NCBI GenBank assembly: GCA_018292915.2
Contig: JACVVK020000037.1
Span: forward strand, 272,501-336,500
Origin: Batillaria attramentaria
Taxonomy: Eukaryota > Mollusca > Gastropoda > Batillariidae
DNA length: 64,000 nt
Direction: 5' to 3'
The translations under genes were made by a program, and so were the position numbers. Positions 11,739 through 22,779 of the stretch are shown here, one piece after another. Numbering within the stretch: the first letter of the stretch is position 1; each line of letters starts with the position of its first letter. The notes under the pieces are model-generated. The model saw only the letters and a list, made by a program, of their open reading frames with translations, had not been told where the DNA came from and did not search any database.

Positions 11739-11976
11739 ACCCGGTGTAGCATCCGGTCCGGTCCCCCCTCTGAAGTAGTCCCCCGGGGGACCAATTCGTG
11801 GCAAAAACTGCTCTATAATGGTCCCCCCCTTAGACATCCAGCCTCGTTTTCGACTGGTCCCCCTGGGCGATTTTGGTCCCCCCTCGCATCCAAAATAGGC
11901 CCCCTCTCGAACTGGTCCCCCTCTTTTCTAACCAATGTAGAGCTATGTCAGTATTTATTTTTAACTTTATTGTTAC
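11739..11976 (+). repeat. Left arm of foldback element
   Basis: A 238-bp arm rich in gtcccccc motifs on this strand; it pairs with 13220-13457. Confidence 0.88.
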
Positions 11977-12728
11977 AAAACTTTATTGTCCCCAAAAGCA
12001 CAGGGCCATAGGAACATTTTTTTTTCTTTTTTTTTCCGATTTATGTGCTTGTTGTTATTTTTGTGTGTGTGAGATATATTTGTTTGGTTGTGTTCTTGTT
12101 TCTTTCAGTTGTTTTTTTTGCATTGGTTCTTTTTTGCTGTCCACATTTCCTGTCATTTTTTTTAAACTGGAAATAGCATTTAGAGAATAACATCAAAGAC
12201 CAAGTATCTAATATTTTCTATACAACGCCATAGAAAAAATATTTCTTCAAAATTAAGTAAGTGTCCATGACATGAAAACTAGTTGCCACCTTTGGCTTTC
12301 AGCGTACTTCAAGTAGACAGTCAAGACTGAGTACCAGTGTCTCAAATCATGACCCTTGAAACAACAAAAACAGCAGAAGACTAACAGTTCTCAGGCTGGT
12401 CTAAGGAGTGACACAAAAAACAGGAGCAAAGTGATGTCCAAGATTCATTATATAAATTACTCTGTCTGTTTTCAATGGGGCCGATTGCCAAACTGGCCCG
12501 TATTTCAGCCACCTAGGTTGTCGGCCTGGAGCCTCTCTTGTGAACACATACACGGGCGTGTCCAAGAGGGTGGCTGCAGCAAATATCTCAACCTCGGTGG
12601 CCCAAGTACGGAATGAATTGTCGTGTACTTATAATTATAGGCATGTTTGACACGAGTCACGTGACGTGTCAAGAAGCGTGGCGACCGTTTTCTCATCCCA
12701 CAAAAAAAAAAAAAAGAAAAGAGAAAAC

Positions 12729-12913
12729 AAATCTAAACTTTTAAAAGTGATTTAACTTCGTAGATTTGCCGTTCTATGTAGCCTATACTTTTGTTTTTTA
12801 GTGGCGACCGTTTTCTCATCCCACAAAAAAAAAGAGAAAATAAAAAAACAAAAGTATAGGCTACATAGAACGGCAAATCTACGAAGTTAAATCACTTTTA
12901 AAAGTTTAGATTT
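12729..12913. repeat. Perfect 71-bp inverted repeat (hairpin) with 43-bp loop
   Basis: Bases 12729-12799 (starting aaatctaaacttttaaaagt) and 12843-12913 are exact reverse complements by eye. The loop gtggcgaccgttttctcatc plus an A/G-rich stretch repeats the sequence just left of the hairpin (about 12678-12728). The arrangement suggests a local inverted duplication of the segment next to gtggcgaccg. Confidence 0.92.
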
Positions 12914-12997
12914 GACACTGTAACCTTGACCCAGTTCAAGATCATCTTGAATAACATCTCTGTACAAAAATGAAAATAATTATACATATAACGAAAG

Positions 12998-12998
<1 letters not shown>

Positions 12999-13034
<36 letters not shown>

Positions 13035-13150
13035 TGTGTGTTTGCGTGCGTGCGTGCGTGAGTGAGTGTGCACGCGTGCGTGCGTGCGTGCATAATGTGT
13101 GTGTGTGTGTGTGTGTTTGAGAGATGGGGGGAGGAGAGAAAGTGTGGGGG

Positions 13151-13187
<37 letters not shown>

Positions 13188-13190
13188 AGA
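12999..13190. repeat. Composite (GT)n, (GC/GT) and (GA)n microsatellite
   Basis: A GT run (about 12999-13030), mixed tgcg/tgag units, a second GT run (about 13098-13117) and a GA run (about 13153-13184), all inside the foldback element. Confidence 0.95.
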
Positions 13191-13219
13191 GTCACGTTTT
13201 CTACTGAGTTGACACACAC

Positions 13220-13457
13220 TATAACAATAAAGTTAAAAATAAATACTGACATAGCTCTACATTGGTTAGAAAAGAGGGGGACCAGTTCGAGAGGGGGCCT
13301 ATTTTGGATGCGAGGGGGGACCAAAATCGCCCAGGGGGACCAGTCGAAAACGAGGCTGGATGTCTAAGGGGGGACCATTATAGAGCAGTTTTTGCCACGA
13401 ATTGGTCCCCCGGGGGACTGCTTCAGAGGGGGGACCGGACCGGATCCTACACCGGGT
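13220..13457 (-). repeat. Right arm of foldback element
   Basis: Reverse complement of the left arm; ends ctacaccgggt, mirroring acccggtgtag at 11739. Confidence 0.88.
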
Positions 13458-13941
13458 CTATTTCTGGCGGTGTTTTGTGGAGAGGATGACGGTTAATGAG
13501 AGTGACATAGTCAATAGTGTAATCTGACACAGTGGTCTGTGTTGTCAGTTTCCTGATTACCTCGCTTCCCCTGCCCATCTCCCACTTACCCCTCCGCCTC
13601 CCCTCCGTGGCATCGTCACCTCCGCCTCCCACTTTCCATCCCCCTCCCTCACATACACCCGGCTGACCTGCCACATTCACGGTACACTGGAAAGTCCGGC
13701 CATTAGCTCACTGTAGGGGTCAAAACTAAAATCGTCTCGTCACTAATTCCGATGTAGGTCTAAGTATGTTTTTTGTATCATACAAGTGCCGGCGTTCCGA
13801 TCGCATTTATACAAAAACTAAACAATATAAAAAACTAAACTGTATAGTTTTATTTATAAGTAAACTGTAAACTGGTTTCAAGAAACAAATCAACACCTCA
13901 CCTGTTGCTTTATGTGCTAGCGACTGAAAAACGGATAGTAA

Positions 13942-14120
13942 CAAACAAACAAACAAACAAAGAAACAAGAAATGAACCAACCAACAAACAAACAAACAAA
14001 CAAACAAACAAACAAACAAACAAACAAACAAACAAACAAACAAAACAAACAAACAAACAAACAAACAAACAAACAAACAAACAAACAAACAAACAAACAA
14101 ACAAACAAACAAACAAACAA
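13942..14120. repeat. (CAAA)n microsatellite, about 180 bp
   Basis: A nearly pure AAAC tetranucleotide array with a break near 13965-13983 and one phase slip near 14041. The long Leu-Phe-Val-Cys frames on the minus strand look membrane-like but come only from the tetranucleotide, whose period gives open reading in several frames. Confidence 0.98.
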
Positions 14121-14789
14121 GAAAAAGAACGAAACCAACGAACAAACACAACAGCAAACACAAGAAACACTGCACAACAACAACAACAACAACGACGACG
14201 ACGACAAACAGAAACCGTATTCGTCGTTCAGTGACATGTATGAATACCGTACTCCTACTTTCCATGAACCTGTAGAAGAAAAAAACTGTCCGTGTTTTGT
14301 GTAGAAATGCAGATTATCAAATGACGCTTCATTTACCCTCGCGAAAATAAGGTCTGCTTTATAGACTGGATACGTCAAGCTTCAGATAAAATGTCCACGA
14401 TATCGCATGGGTATCTTGTAAAATCGGGATTTCATCAGTAGATTGAATGTCTGCTTGTCACTGGCAAACTAACTAAAATTGCAGCTGAAGAGCCCGCGTC
14501 TTATTTATCAGTTTCAATTTCAAATCGGAATAAATCTGTGTCAGAGAATGGGCTACTGCCTACAGCATTTTATACACATCACTTTTCATTTCCCCCTCCC
14601 ACACCGGTGGGCTACTGTGCCGGTGTCGTGGAAAATATTGCAACCCCTCCATTGTTAAAATGCTATTTTCTGTATAGTCTTAATTAAAACAGACATGACA
14701 CACGTACAAATAACACATTCACGTCTGAGTTTGTTCTCTAGCGTGGACTCAACGCATTTCCATATTTGTAAATCAGTTGTACATGTTCA

Positions 14790-14896
14790 ACTTTGCTCAA
14801 CCGTTTTGTTGTTGATATTTTCGTTGATTTTCATATGTTTCCTTTTGTTTTCCTATGCCCCCAGAGGGTTGGAAAAAATAAACTTGACTTGACTTG
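14790..14896 (+). mobile_element. Probable LINE 3' end
   Basis: A T-rich stretch leads to cccccagagggttggaaaaa, then aataaacttgacttgacttg. The aataaa followed by a (TTGAC)-type microsatellite tail resembles the LINE 3' end at 48241-48277 (aataaagttatattgaattg). The 5' limit is uncertain and no coding part is attached. Confidence 0.5.
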
Positions 14897-15024
14897 TCAG
14901 TCCAAATTCGGCGTCAGCATTGAGCAGTATGGGGGTTTCGTTTTCAGTCAACATTTTTGAATCCACGCCGTCGTATTAAGTTGGTTGGAGGTTTTCAGTC
15001 TCAATACGTTTTGTCAGGCATGCA

Positions 15025-15108
15025 TCGACGCTGTGGAAAACTTTCCATCGAATGCGCTTAATCCGTGCGATCAGAATCAGTCACTTGGGACACAATATAC
15101 TGAATAAT
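15025..15108 (-). repeat. Dispersed repeat, inverted relative to 24655-24738
   Basis: The reverse complement of this stretch (gtcccaagtgactgattctg, then aagcgcattcgatggaaagt) matches 24655-24738 with few changes. It is a short interspersed repeat of unknown class. Confidence 0.75.
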
Positions 15109-15139
15109 TATAGCATTTGAAACTATTGTGGTGACTCTG

Positions 15140-15442
15140 CCTCTGGTTGGCGTGTATGTTGTTGTACGTATGTAAAAGCGTACCTCTGGTTGGCGTGTAT
15201 GTTGTTGTACGTACGTAAAAGCGTACCTCTGGTTGGCGTGTATGTTGTTGTACGTACGTAAAAGCGTACCTCTGGTTGGCGTGTATGTTGTTGTACGTAC
15301 GTAAAAGCGTACCTCTGGTTGGCGTGTATGTTGTTGTACGTACGTAAAAGCGTACCTCTGGTTGGCGTGTATGTTGTTGTACGTACGTAAAAGCGTACCT
15401 CTGGTTGGCGTGTATGTTGTTGTACGTACGTAAAAGCGTACC
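15140..15442. repeat. 43-bp minisatellite x7
   Basis: Seven consecutive units start at 15140, 15183, 15226, 15269, 15312, 15355 and 15398 (unit start cctctggttggcgtgtatgt). Units 2-7 are identical by eye. Unit 1 has tacgtatg where the others have tacgtacg. Each unit contains gtacgtac, a short palindrome. Recent expansion is likely. Confidence 0.97.
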
Positions 15443-15931
15443 GCGTACTGTGCGGCAGATGACGTAATTCGGTTGCGGACTAATATCAGCTAGACAGCGC
15501 TGATGGGTGGTAATTTTTTTTTTTTTTTTTTTTTTAGCGCGGACTTGGTCGTACCGACGTGTAGTACAGGCATGAAAGCGTCAGGCCAAAGAAAGTCACA
15601 TTTGCCGACTATAGTGTTAGAAGCCACGAAGTCACGAAAGTGGTTGCAATTGCAACAGGAACATCTATTCATTTGGCAAACAACCTTAATTAGTGCTTTG
15701 TAAACGGCAGTTTTCACGTGACTGACAGCATGGCGTAGTAGGTGTGTGTTTGAAATATTGTCTCCGCTATAACTCGTCTTTTTCTCATGGACACTTGACA
15801 TAAGCTTCTGGCTTGTTGTGTCCCACGATAGTAGAGTATGTATGGTTCTTGTATAGTATGAAAACAAACAAAATAAAACAGTTTAAAACAAACGGCAGTT
15901 TTCCCCATCAGAACTTATTACGAACATAGAA

Positions 15932-16097
15932 ACTTAAACGTTCTCTTCCACGACCCGAGGGAGATGTCAAAGACGAGGCAAGGAGAGGGAAAACTGAACC
16001 CACAACAACTTTCAAGACGCTCAGCCGAGATTTGAACTCACGATCCGAGCATTATTATCAGTCCAACGCACTTCCAGCTCAGTCATAGTGGCCCCTC
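15932..16097 (-). mobile_element. Degenerate SINE-A copy
   Basis: On the minus strand the copy has aatgctcggatcgtgagttc (with a small insertion in the anticodon region) and aaatctcggctgagc. This is followed by a diverged body and tctttgacatctccc-like sequence. The tail is missing or unrecognisable. Confidence 0.7.
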
Positions 16098-16912
16098 CTG
16101 CGTTGTCATGGTTAGGCTTACGTCAGTAACATTGTCTTCAGTGGTATACTTTTATACGGCATTTCGAATCATCTTGGCGTGACTTCGTATGGCGTAATTT
16201 TGTATCTTCCCCGGACCTTCAGAACACATACTCAGATAAGTTTGTATGTCGACGAAACTGAAACATTGGACTACGTATTTGGCACACACGCGTTCAGTTA
16301 TGGTGAGAGGACACACTCCCTAACACACACCCACTCCACTGACCTCTTTCTCCGTGACCTACAAAATGTCAGAGAGTAAGGTGACTGCACCAGATCACCC
16401 GGCATGTTGCACGTGCCACCTGTGGCAACAGACACAGCCCGGTGTTTGTTTACAGTCGTCGTCGCTGCAGCTCTTGTCTTCCACACCAGTGCCAGCCCAA
16501 CAACAAGCAGGGTAACTCTAGTGTTGGGGTGACAGGGGATTTCATAATGGACCACATGGCACTTGTTCAATCAAACAGGGGAAGAAATGCTACGACTGAG
16601 GAAGTCCTGCAGTGCTTTTAGTTCTTGTTTTTGTTTTTTGTCTTTTAAAGGAGGGGTTTGGTGTGCGGGCATTTGCATTAGTCACAGTATATCTTTCTTT
16701 ACAGACCCAGAGCCTCAGTAAGACAAGCATAGTGCGGCACCTTACATTGGTTTTTTCCCCAGCTTGGATGGTATGCATTAGTCTTGTTTTCCATCTCACT
16801 GCCCCTCCGCCATGGAATAAGCTGATCTTTAACGCGCACACTTGACGCGCTATGAGTGTTGACAGCAGTGAAGACAATAGATATAAGCGCCGCCGTATTC
16901 GAGTCCGCTGTG

Positions 16913-17095
16913 GGCGCGTTTGCACTATAACAGAGCCAGGACGGAACCGAGTTTGGAACCGAACCGAACCGAACCGCGCCAGGCCCAGTACTACCAGGTT
17001 CGGTTCCTGGCCCGGGTGAAATGTTCTACTGTAAACGTGCTTGGTCCGCTTCTAAGCGTTCCAGGTTCGCTTATTTGGTCCAGTGTAAACGCGCC
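16913..17095. mobile_element. 183-bp MITE with 5-bp target duplication
   Basis: Terminal inverted repeats ggcgcgtttgcact and agtgtaaacgcgcc (one mismatch) are flanked on both sides by ctgtg (16908-16912 and 17096-17100). The interior repeats gaaccgaaccgaacc and contains its inverted partner ggttcggttcctgg, so the element is largely self-complementary. No coding potential. The superfamily is unassigned; the 5-bp direct flank is short and could be coincidental. Confidence 0.75.
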
Positions 17096-17435
17096 CTGTG
17101 TGTGATTCTCACTTGATCTGGTAACAACTCTTCCCAACAACTGTTCCCGCACATCTAGTGCTTATTGTTTATTGGTTGATCAGTTCAAGTTCAGGGGCGG
17201 TGTCATAGCGGCCAGTAACAAATGTGGATCAGTGCATGTGACTGATAACGTCAGATGTCTTCTTCTGGTTGGCTTACCGCTAAAGAAGGTACAAGTGAAC
17301 ACTCTCAAGCTTACGAACACTGATTTCAGATCTGATAAATCAATTACCCGTTATGCAACGCGCGTTTTTATTTTATTTTATGTTTTTGTGATGCAATATG
17401 TTACATGTTTTCTTGCTTTTTGTCTAGGTGAAAGA

Positions 17436-17474
<39 letters not shown>

Positions 17475-17575
17475 CTCAGCCACCCCCCCTCTCTTTCTCT
17501 CAGCCCCCCCCCCCCCCCCCCCGTCTCTCTTAGCCCTGTCTCTCTTTCTCAGCACCCCCCCCCCCCCCCCCCATC
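17436..17575. repeat. (CT)n and polyC low complexity
   Basis: A CT run (about 17438-17472) followed by two C homopolymers (about 17505-17522 and 17554-17572) separated by CT-rich DNA. Confidence 0.95.
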
Positions 17576-18295
17576 ATTCACGTTGCCCGCTCTGACAGCC
17601 TTCTGTTTTAACATCAAGGTCCCTTCTTTTCATGTTCTTTGTTTTTTGTGCTCGTTTGGGAATTATTGTTGTGATTTACATTGCTCGAGAGCGGCGGATA
17701 ACCGGCCTACACTCCGCCACACGGTGTTGCCCAAGCTAAACAAACCCAGGAACAGGTCACAGAACTTAAAAAGACTGCAGCCTGTCTTTCAACAGACGGT
17801 TGTCTTCCACTGCGCGTTCATTCTGTTTTAGCCACTGTGTCGAACAGTTGTGTTTCCCCCCTCGCTGAATGAGTTATTAAGTTTGTGGGAATGTTTTCGT
17901 TTCTGGTTTTATGGAATCGTAGGTCTGTGATGAGAGTAGGTGAAGCGGATAAAACCCCTTTTGGAATAACACACGGATTGTGCTTCAGCTTCTCTCCTGT
18001 TTTCCTTCGGCATCTGGCGGTTCGCACGATAGCAGGACTTAATACCCACCATCCTGTACTTTTTGTCGACAGACTATAACACATTAACTTTATGCCAGGA
18101 ACACAAAACGACAAATCCTAACAAACAGATGGAGCAGCAGGGATGAGAAATCGCGGTTGTTTGGTAAAAGACTTCTGTTTCAGTCGTGCTGGCCCGGCTG
18201 TTACTGACAAGATTGCCTTGCTACTAGTAGTCTAGTTTCTGATAGTAGTTACTGGGTATCAGCTCAAGTAAAAGTACTTCTGAGATATTATTTTG

Positions 18296-18365
<70 letters not shown>

Positions 18366-18394
18366 CACTACACTACACTACACTACACTACACT
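18296..18394. repeat. (CA)n followed by (CACTA)n
   Basis: A CA run (18296-18362) passes directly into six or so CACTA pentamers, consistent with a pentamer expansion seeded at the edge of the CA array. Confidence 0.96.
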
Positions 18395-18463
18395 GACTGA
18401 GTAATGCCGTTTTCTGGTGCGGATACGGTTGTCTCCCTTGATTCCAGAGTAAAAGGCAGAAAG

Positions 18464-18471
<8 letters not shown>
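18389..18471 (+). repeat. Direct duplication, copy 1
   Basis: Contains gagtaatgccgttttctgg and ggttgtctcccttgattcca, then gtaaaaggcagaaagc. Copy 2 lies at 18702-18792 with minor changes. Confidence 0.85.
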
Positions 18472-18544
<73 letters not shown>

Positions 18545-18574
18545 GTCCGGCACACTGACGCGCACACCGTGGCT

Positions 18575-18665
<91 letters not shown>
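18465..18665. repeat. (CT)n(CA)n, (CA)n and (CAA)n between duplicated flanks
   Basis: CT then CA runs (18465-18543), a spacer holding caccgtccggcacactgacg, a second CA run (about 18579-18628), and a CAA trinucleotide run (about 18629-18665). Open Cys-Val and Thr-His frames are artefacts. Confidence 0.97.
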
Positions 18666-18701
18666 CCGTGACAACACACACTTGACTCACACACGCACAC
18701 A

Positions 18702-18792
18702 CCGTGACTGAACCGGCACTGAGTGATGCCATTTTCTGGAGCGGAAACGGTTGTCTCCCTTGATTCCAGAGCCGGTAAAAGGCGGAAAGCGA
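18702..18792 (+). repeat. Direct duplication, copy 2
   Basis: Matches 18389-18471 (gagtgatgccattttctgg, ggttgtctcccttgattcca, gtaaaaggcggaaagc). The microsatellites lie between the two copies. Confidence 0.85.
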
Positions 18793-18900
18793 CTGAAGCC
18801 GGAAGGGAGGTAACAATACAGTTGATGGTTACGGCATCAGGAGTCAGATAGTAACCACTCTATGTATCTCCGGTAAAAAAATGCTTCACAAGCACTGGTG

Positions 18901-19263
18901 GTTATAGTAGAGACTACGAAGGAGTCGAAACTTGGCGCTGCCGGTTCACCATCATAGTATACAATATTTATACTACTGACATCAGTCCGGCCTTACTGTG
19001 GTTGGCTTGCTGACAGATCCGCATCATCCCAAACTTCTGTCCATGCTTGAGGTTGCAAGTGTATATTAAGCCGTCTTGTGGTTAAATGATTAAATGGCAA
19101 TGATGATAGATTGATATAGCAGAGACTATGAAGGATCCGAGAGCGCTGATCAGCATCGAGTAGCAACATCAGTTCTACAGGCTGTGGTCGGCTTGCGGCT
19201 CACATCATCCCAAACTTGCGTCCATGTGTAAGGTTGCGTGTGTGTATTAAGCCGTGTTGTGGT
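18901..19263 (+). repeat. Two tandem units of about 150-215 bp
   Basis: Unit 1 (about 18901-19085) and unit 2 (about 19117-19263) share tagagactacgaagga / cagagactatgaagga, then catcatcccaaactt, gtccatg, aggttgc and tattaagccgt.ttgtggt. Unit 2 has lost part of the middle. Confidence 0.8.
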
Positions 19264-20281
19264 AACCAGGGAATGCCTGGTAGCTGGCGGCAGCAACACA
19301 ATACAACATACAGGAGTCTGGGCCACAAACAGCAGCCCCCGACCCCGGCAACAAAAGCAATTGTGTTATCAGGAACTTCACAGAGGTCCTGCCGGTTGGG
19401 TGGCTCGTAGCTCCAGACTGTTGGAATGTTATTGGGGATCTGCCCCAGCTGCAGCCCTTCCGAAATCCCCAAACACTTCCGCTGAAACACAGGTTATCTC
19501 CCCCCTCGGCAAGTTCCGCTAAACCTTAAAAGAGTTCGTAGCGATCTGAACGGCGCAAGACCCGGTTATGACGTGCTGGAAGTTCCGGGTGGATCCTGAC
19601 GGAGGTCTTTTGATACTTGTTGCATCACGGGAAATCTCTCTGGTATACAACAGGTTTGAAAAGGAAAGTTTGGTAAATAGACGGTTTACTTGCGTACTGT
19701 GGTAGACATGGTTTAAGGCGACCCTCACAGGACTAAGCTGTTTGAGATGCCAGTGGTCGTATACTTCAGCTTTTAAAAAGAAAACCCTGGGAACTAAACG
19801 ATTTATTTGTTTCAGTTTAGGCCACGTGTTACCGGCGTGCCGGCCCAAGGCAGGAATGAGTCTTGTCAGCTGCAAGTGTCGTTTCTATCACCAGACACTG
19901 AGAGTGTCTCGGAGTCGAGTTTTCAGGCCACAAATTTAACCAGGCACTTCACATGAATTGTCTTTAGTCGTCGCATTCTCGGCATTCAACACTTGTGAGA
20001 AAGTTTTAGTGTGTTGAGTACAGCGTGCGTGTGGTCGCATTTCTGCTGTGTCCTGTGAATCAGTCGGGTTTACCCAGCCAATGACCGAACTGTCATGCTA
20101 CATGATAGCACCCTACGTCAAGGTAATATAATAATATGGTCAAGGAGGACCTGCTAGAACTTCTAGCAGAAACGATTCATCCTGGAACATGGAGTTTGCG
20201 TGAGTGGTGTAACATTGATTGGTATTGCCCGGAAGGGGGGCAGTAGCATTTTTATTTCAACAGCCAACAACCGACATAAAT

Positions 20282-20283
<2 letters not shown>

Positions 20284-20313
<30 letters not shown>

Positions 20314-20315
20314 AT
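20284..20315. repeat. (TAA)n microsatellite
   Basis: About ten TAA/ATA units. Confidence 0.95.
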
Positions 20316-20443
20316 TGTGTATTGTGAAAGACAAAACATCTATGTTTTTCTTCATTGTAGAAGGTATGATCAGATTTTGTTTTTTTTAAACGTATTTGAA
20401 CACAGAACAGCTACTGGACGACGGCTCTGACCCTGACGTCACT

Positions 20444-20606
20444 CGGGGAGTTAAGACAACAGAGCGTTGGACTTAGAATGCTTGGGTCGTGCGTTCGAAT
20501 CCCGGGTGGGAGCTGAGGCATTTGTGCTGGCTTTATCATCGTCTCCCGGTCTTTAATATCCCCTTCACCTTTCAGTGTTGACACACAAAAACCAGCCAAC
20601 CAAAGC
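20444..20606 (+). mobile_element. SINE-A copy, diverged tail
   Basis: The head cggggagttaagac, A-box region agagcgttggact, and B box gtgcgttcgaatcccgg are followed by tttgtgctggctttatcatc and ggtctttaatatcccc. The tail diverges after that point, ending in accagccaaccaaa. Confidence 0.85.
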
Positions 20607-20689
20607 CACGGCAGTCAGTGGGTCAGTTTCGACGAGTGAAAGGATTTCCGAAGAAGTGAAGTAAGCGAGGAGCAGGGAGCGGGAGTCAG

Positions 20690-20880
20690 GCCATGAAAGT
20701 AGCATTTAACCCCTTTGTTTACCCCGGCCTGATAAGTTTATCTTAATTGATACACCGCCGCGCGGCCCCCACCATTGGTCATTTACTGCACGCCGGATAG
20801 TTACAGTGGGAGCCTGAAGACCCTTCCCAGCATCCCACTGGGCTCACAACCCTTTGTACTCGTTACTGTATCTCTAGCAA
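20690..20880. other. Candidate conserved non-coding island
   Basis: Balanced-composition DNA without repeats, with ctgataagtttatcttaatt (two GATA-type sites and TAAT) and a cggccccc-rich flank. It has no reading frame of note. A regulatory role is inferred only from this contrast with the surrounding repeats. Confidence 0.2.
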
Positions 20881-21592
20881 GGACCGGTGTCTTGGAAACT
20901 TTGATCCCCATCAATCTGGTGCAGTAGAGGGCTTTTCTGTGTGCTGTCGAAACCCGACATGGATACATGGATAACTGAAGTGAAAAACGTTTATTTAAAA
21001 AAAAAAAAAAAAAAGGATTCGTGTCAAAATTTCTTATACATTGAAATCTGATTTCCTTTATAGTGCTTTTGCTGTAATATGTACGCCACTTAAAGTCTGA
21101 CCCACCTCTGTCGGCTGCACAGTTCCGGCGACAAACTGAGTCATTTCAGCTCCAGAAGCTTCAAAGTCTTTTTAACTGAATTTGTCACCAATAGCAATAA
21201 AAATGTTAGAATACGTCGCACTTCATTACGCTAAATCACACTTTTTTCGTCAATGAAATAGTCAAAATCAGTTAAATATTTGGTCGGAACTGACAAATAG
21301 TTGTTGTGTAAGGCTCCTATATATTAATATGCTGTCCGATAAACATCGTAAGATGATGCAAATAGCACTAGTTTGCTGTCGAAGAGTTTCCTAGTTCACT
21401 GTGTTGGTTTTTGTGTCTGTAAGTATCACTGTTTCCAGTCCTTACATTTAAGAAATAAATGCCAGTATAATTATGTAATCAGTGATCTCAATGTCCGGTA
21501 TCACCGTTTCTTTGTAGGTTTCTTCTTCTTCCAGTTAAGTGACCAAGCTCAACACTGTGATACTGAGGACCATTGTCAGTATAGTTGTGCTG

Positions 21593-21830
21593 CTTAACTG
21601 TTTTCCAGTCCGCGGCCCTTCCCCGGTTTGAAATGGGATTTTTAACGTGCACACTTGATATTGTGCGTGCGTGTGTACACGTAGGCGAGACAGGCACCAT
21701 AAACGACTCTGCACCTGAATTTGACTCGACATAGTAAGGAAAAATCCCACCATATTTCTGCCCACCTGGGACTCGAACCAGGCAGCTCAGGATCCGAAGT
21801 CGGATGCCTTAACCACTAGACCAAATCCCC
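21593..21830 (-). mobile_element. SINE-B copy 1
   Basis: On the minus strand the tRNA-like head ggggatttggtctagtggtt has an A-box-like segment, and ctggttcgagtcccagg fits the B box. The body contains atatggtgggatttttcc, gtacacacgcacgcac and aatatcaagtgtgcacgtta, ending ggccgcggactggaaaac. The same body is present at 35367. Confidence 0.88.
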
Positions 21831-22647
21831 TGTTTAAACTTGTCAATGTGTTGACTGTACTCGTGCTGTACAGAATCGGCCGTGCCTCTGCTGTCTGCTG
21901 CATGAACTTTTATTGCGACGTGGAGTATGTGCCCCTTTGGCTTCTGTCAGTCCTGCAGTGTTTTTATTGGGCTGCCTGTAGTGGATGAAGGCTTTAAAGT
22001 CGTATAACGTAAAATAGATGAAGAGATGTCGCTATCTTTCTAACAACTCTCTCCTCTTCCCCGAGCTTTACGCCTCGATTAATAAACAGCAGGCGAGGGT
22101 CTGTTCCTGCGGATTTGGGTAATTCGACGCCAGGCCGATACTAGGAGCAGATAATCCAGAGAAAAGGATACCCTGATTTTGTTGATAGAAACAAAGGGAA
22201 AGAACTCGCGGTGGCTTTATAATGGGAGTTTCTGGTGCAGGTCATGGACACAAAACCCGCGATCAGACAATATCTACTGGCTTCAGCGGCAACGTGTTCT
22301 ACAGTTGCTTTTCATATCCGTGGCATTGCACGGTACTTGACAAGAGGACACAGCCCACCAGACAGTTGTAAGCGTTCTAAGCTTTTTCCAAGATGATGCG
22401 GGTTCCTATTCCACTGTTGGCCAGGGTTGGTATTTTCCCTGATACCACTTCGATCATTTAGCTGCGACGGTCGGTTCTGCGACTGGTTGGTTTGTGGGTT
22501 TTTTTCCCCCTCCTTATCAGCCAATTGCCGGAATCAGTCGCGGTTTTTTGTAAGCCATTCGATGTGTCGGCATGAATTCTGCCACAAACACTTGCATTTT
22601 CACTATTCCCGTCAAAAGTTTGGCCCTTATCCGACTACCACAGGGTG

Positions 22648-22779
22648 ACAAAGCCCCCCACCCCCACCCCCGAGAAAAAGAGAAACAGCGCGAATATTTG
22701 GCTCCCAGTCGGGTCTTGAACTCACACGACCCGAGCATTAAAGTCTAGCGCTTTATCAGCTTGGCTACTCCGGTTCCCT
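22648..22779 (-). mobile_element. SINE-A fragment (head and B box)
   Basis: On the minus strand: gggaaccggagtagccaag, agcgctagactttaatgctc, gggtcgtgtgagttc and gactgggagccaaatattcg, then divergence into a C/A-rich tail. The 3' body is shortened. Confidence 0.8.

Larger units (their letters stand above)
11739..13457. mobile_element. 1.7-kb foldback element with 238-bp inverted arms
   Basis: The left arm (11739-11976, starting acccggtgtagcatccgg) reappears as its near-perfect reverse complement at 13220-13457. The first 12 bases differ by one substitution. Matching reading frames in both arms translate to the same peptide start (MVPPRIQNRPPLELVPLF), which only shows that the arms are copies. 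The interior (11977-13219) has no transposase-like frame; it holds a perfect 71-bp hairpin and composite GT/GA microsatellites. No clear target-site duplication was found. Non-autonomous foldback transposon is the most economical reading. Confidence 0.8.

Noticed and set aside
11873..13324. Two identical peptides (MVPPRIQNRPPL...) suggesting a duplicated gene
   Set aside because: They lie in the arms of an inverted repeat, are cut by stops and include non-coding terminal repeats; they show arm identity only.
13807..14378. Long LFVC-repeat frames on the minus strand
   Set aside because: Pure product of the (CAAA)n array.
15140..15442. CRISPR-like array
   Set aside because: Units are contiguous without unique spacers, and the genome is eukaryotic.
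17172..17831. 219-codon plus-strand frame
   Set aside because: Held open by (CT)n and polyC in its middle; the ends show no family similarity or coding bias.
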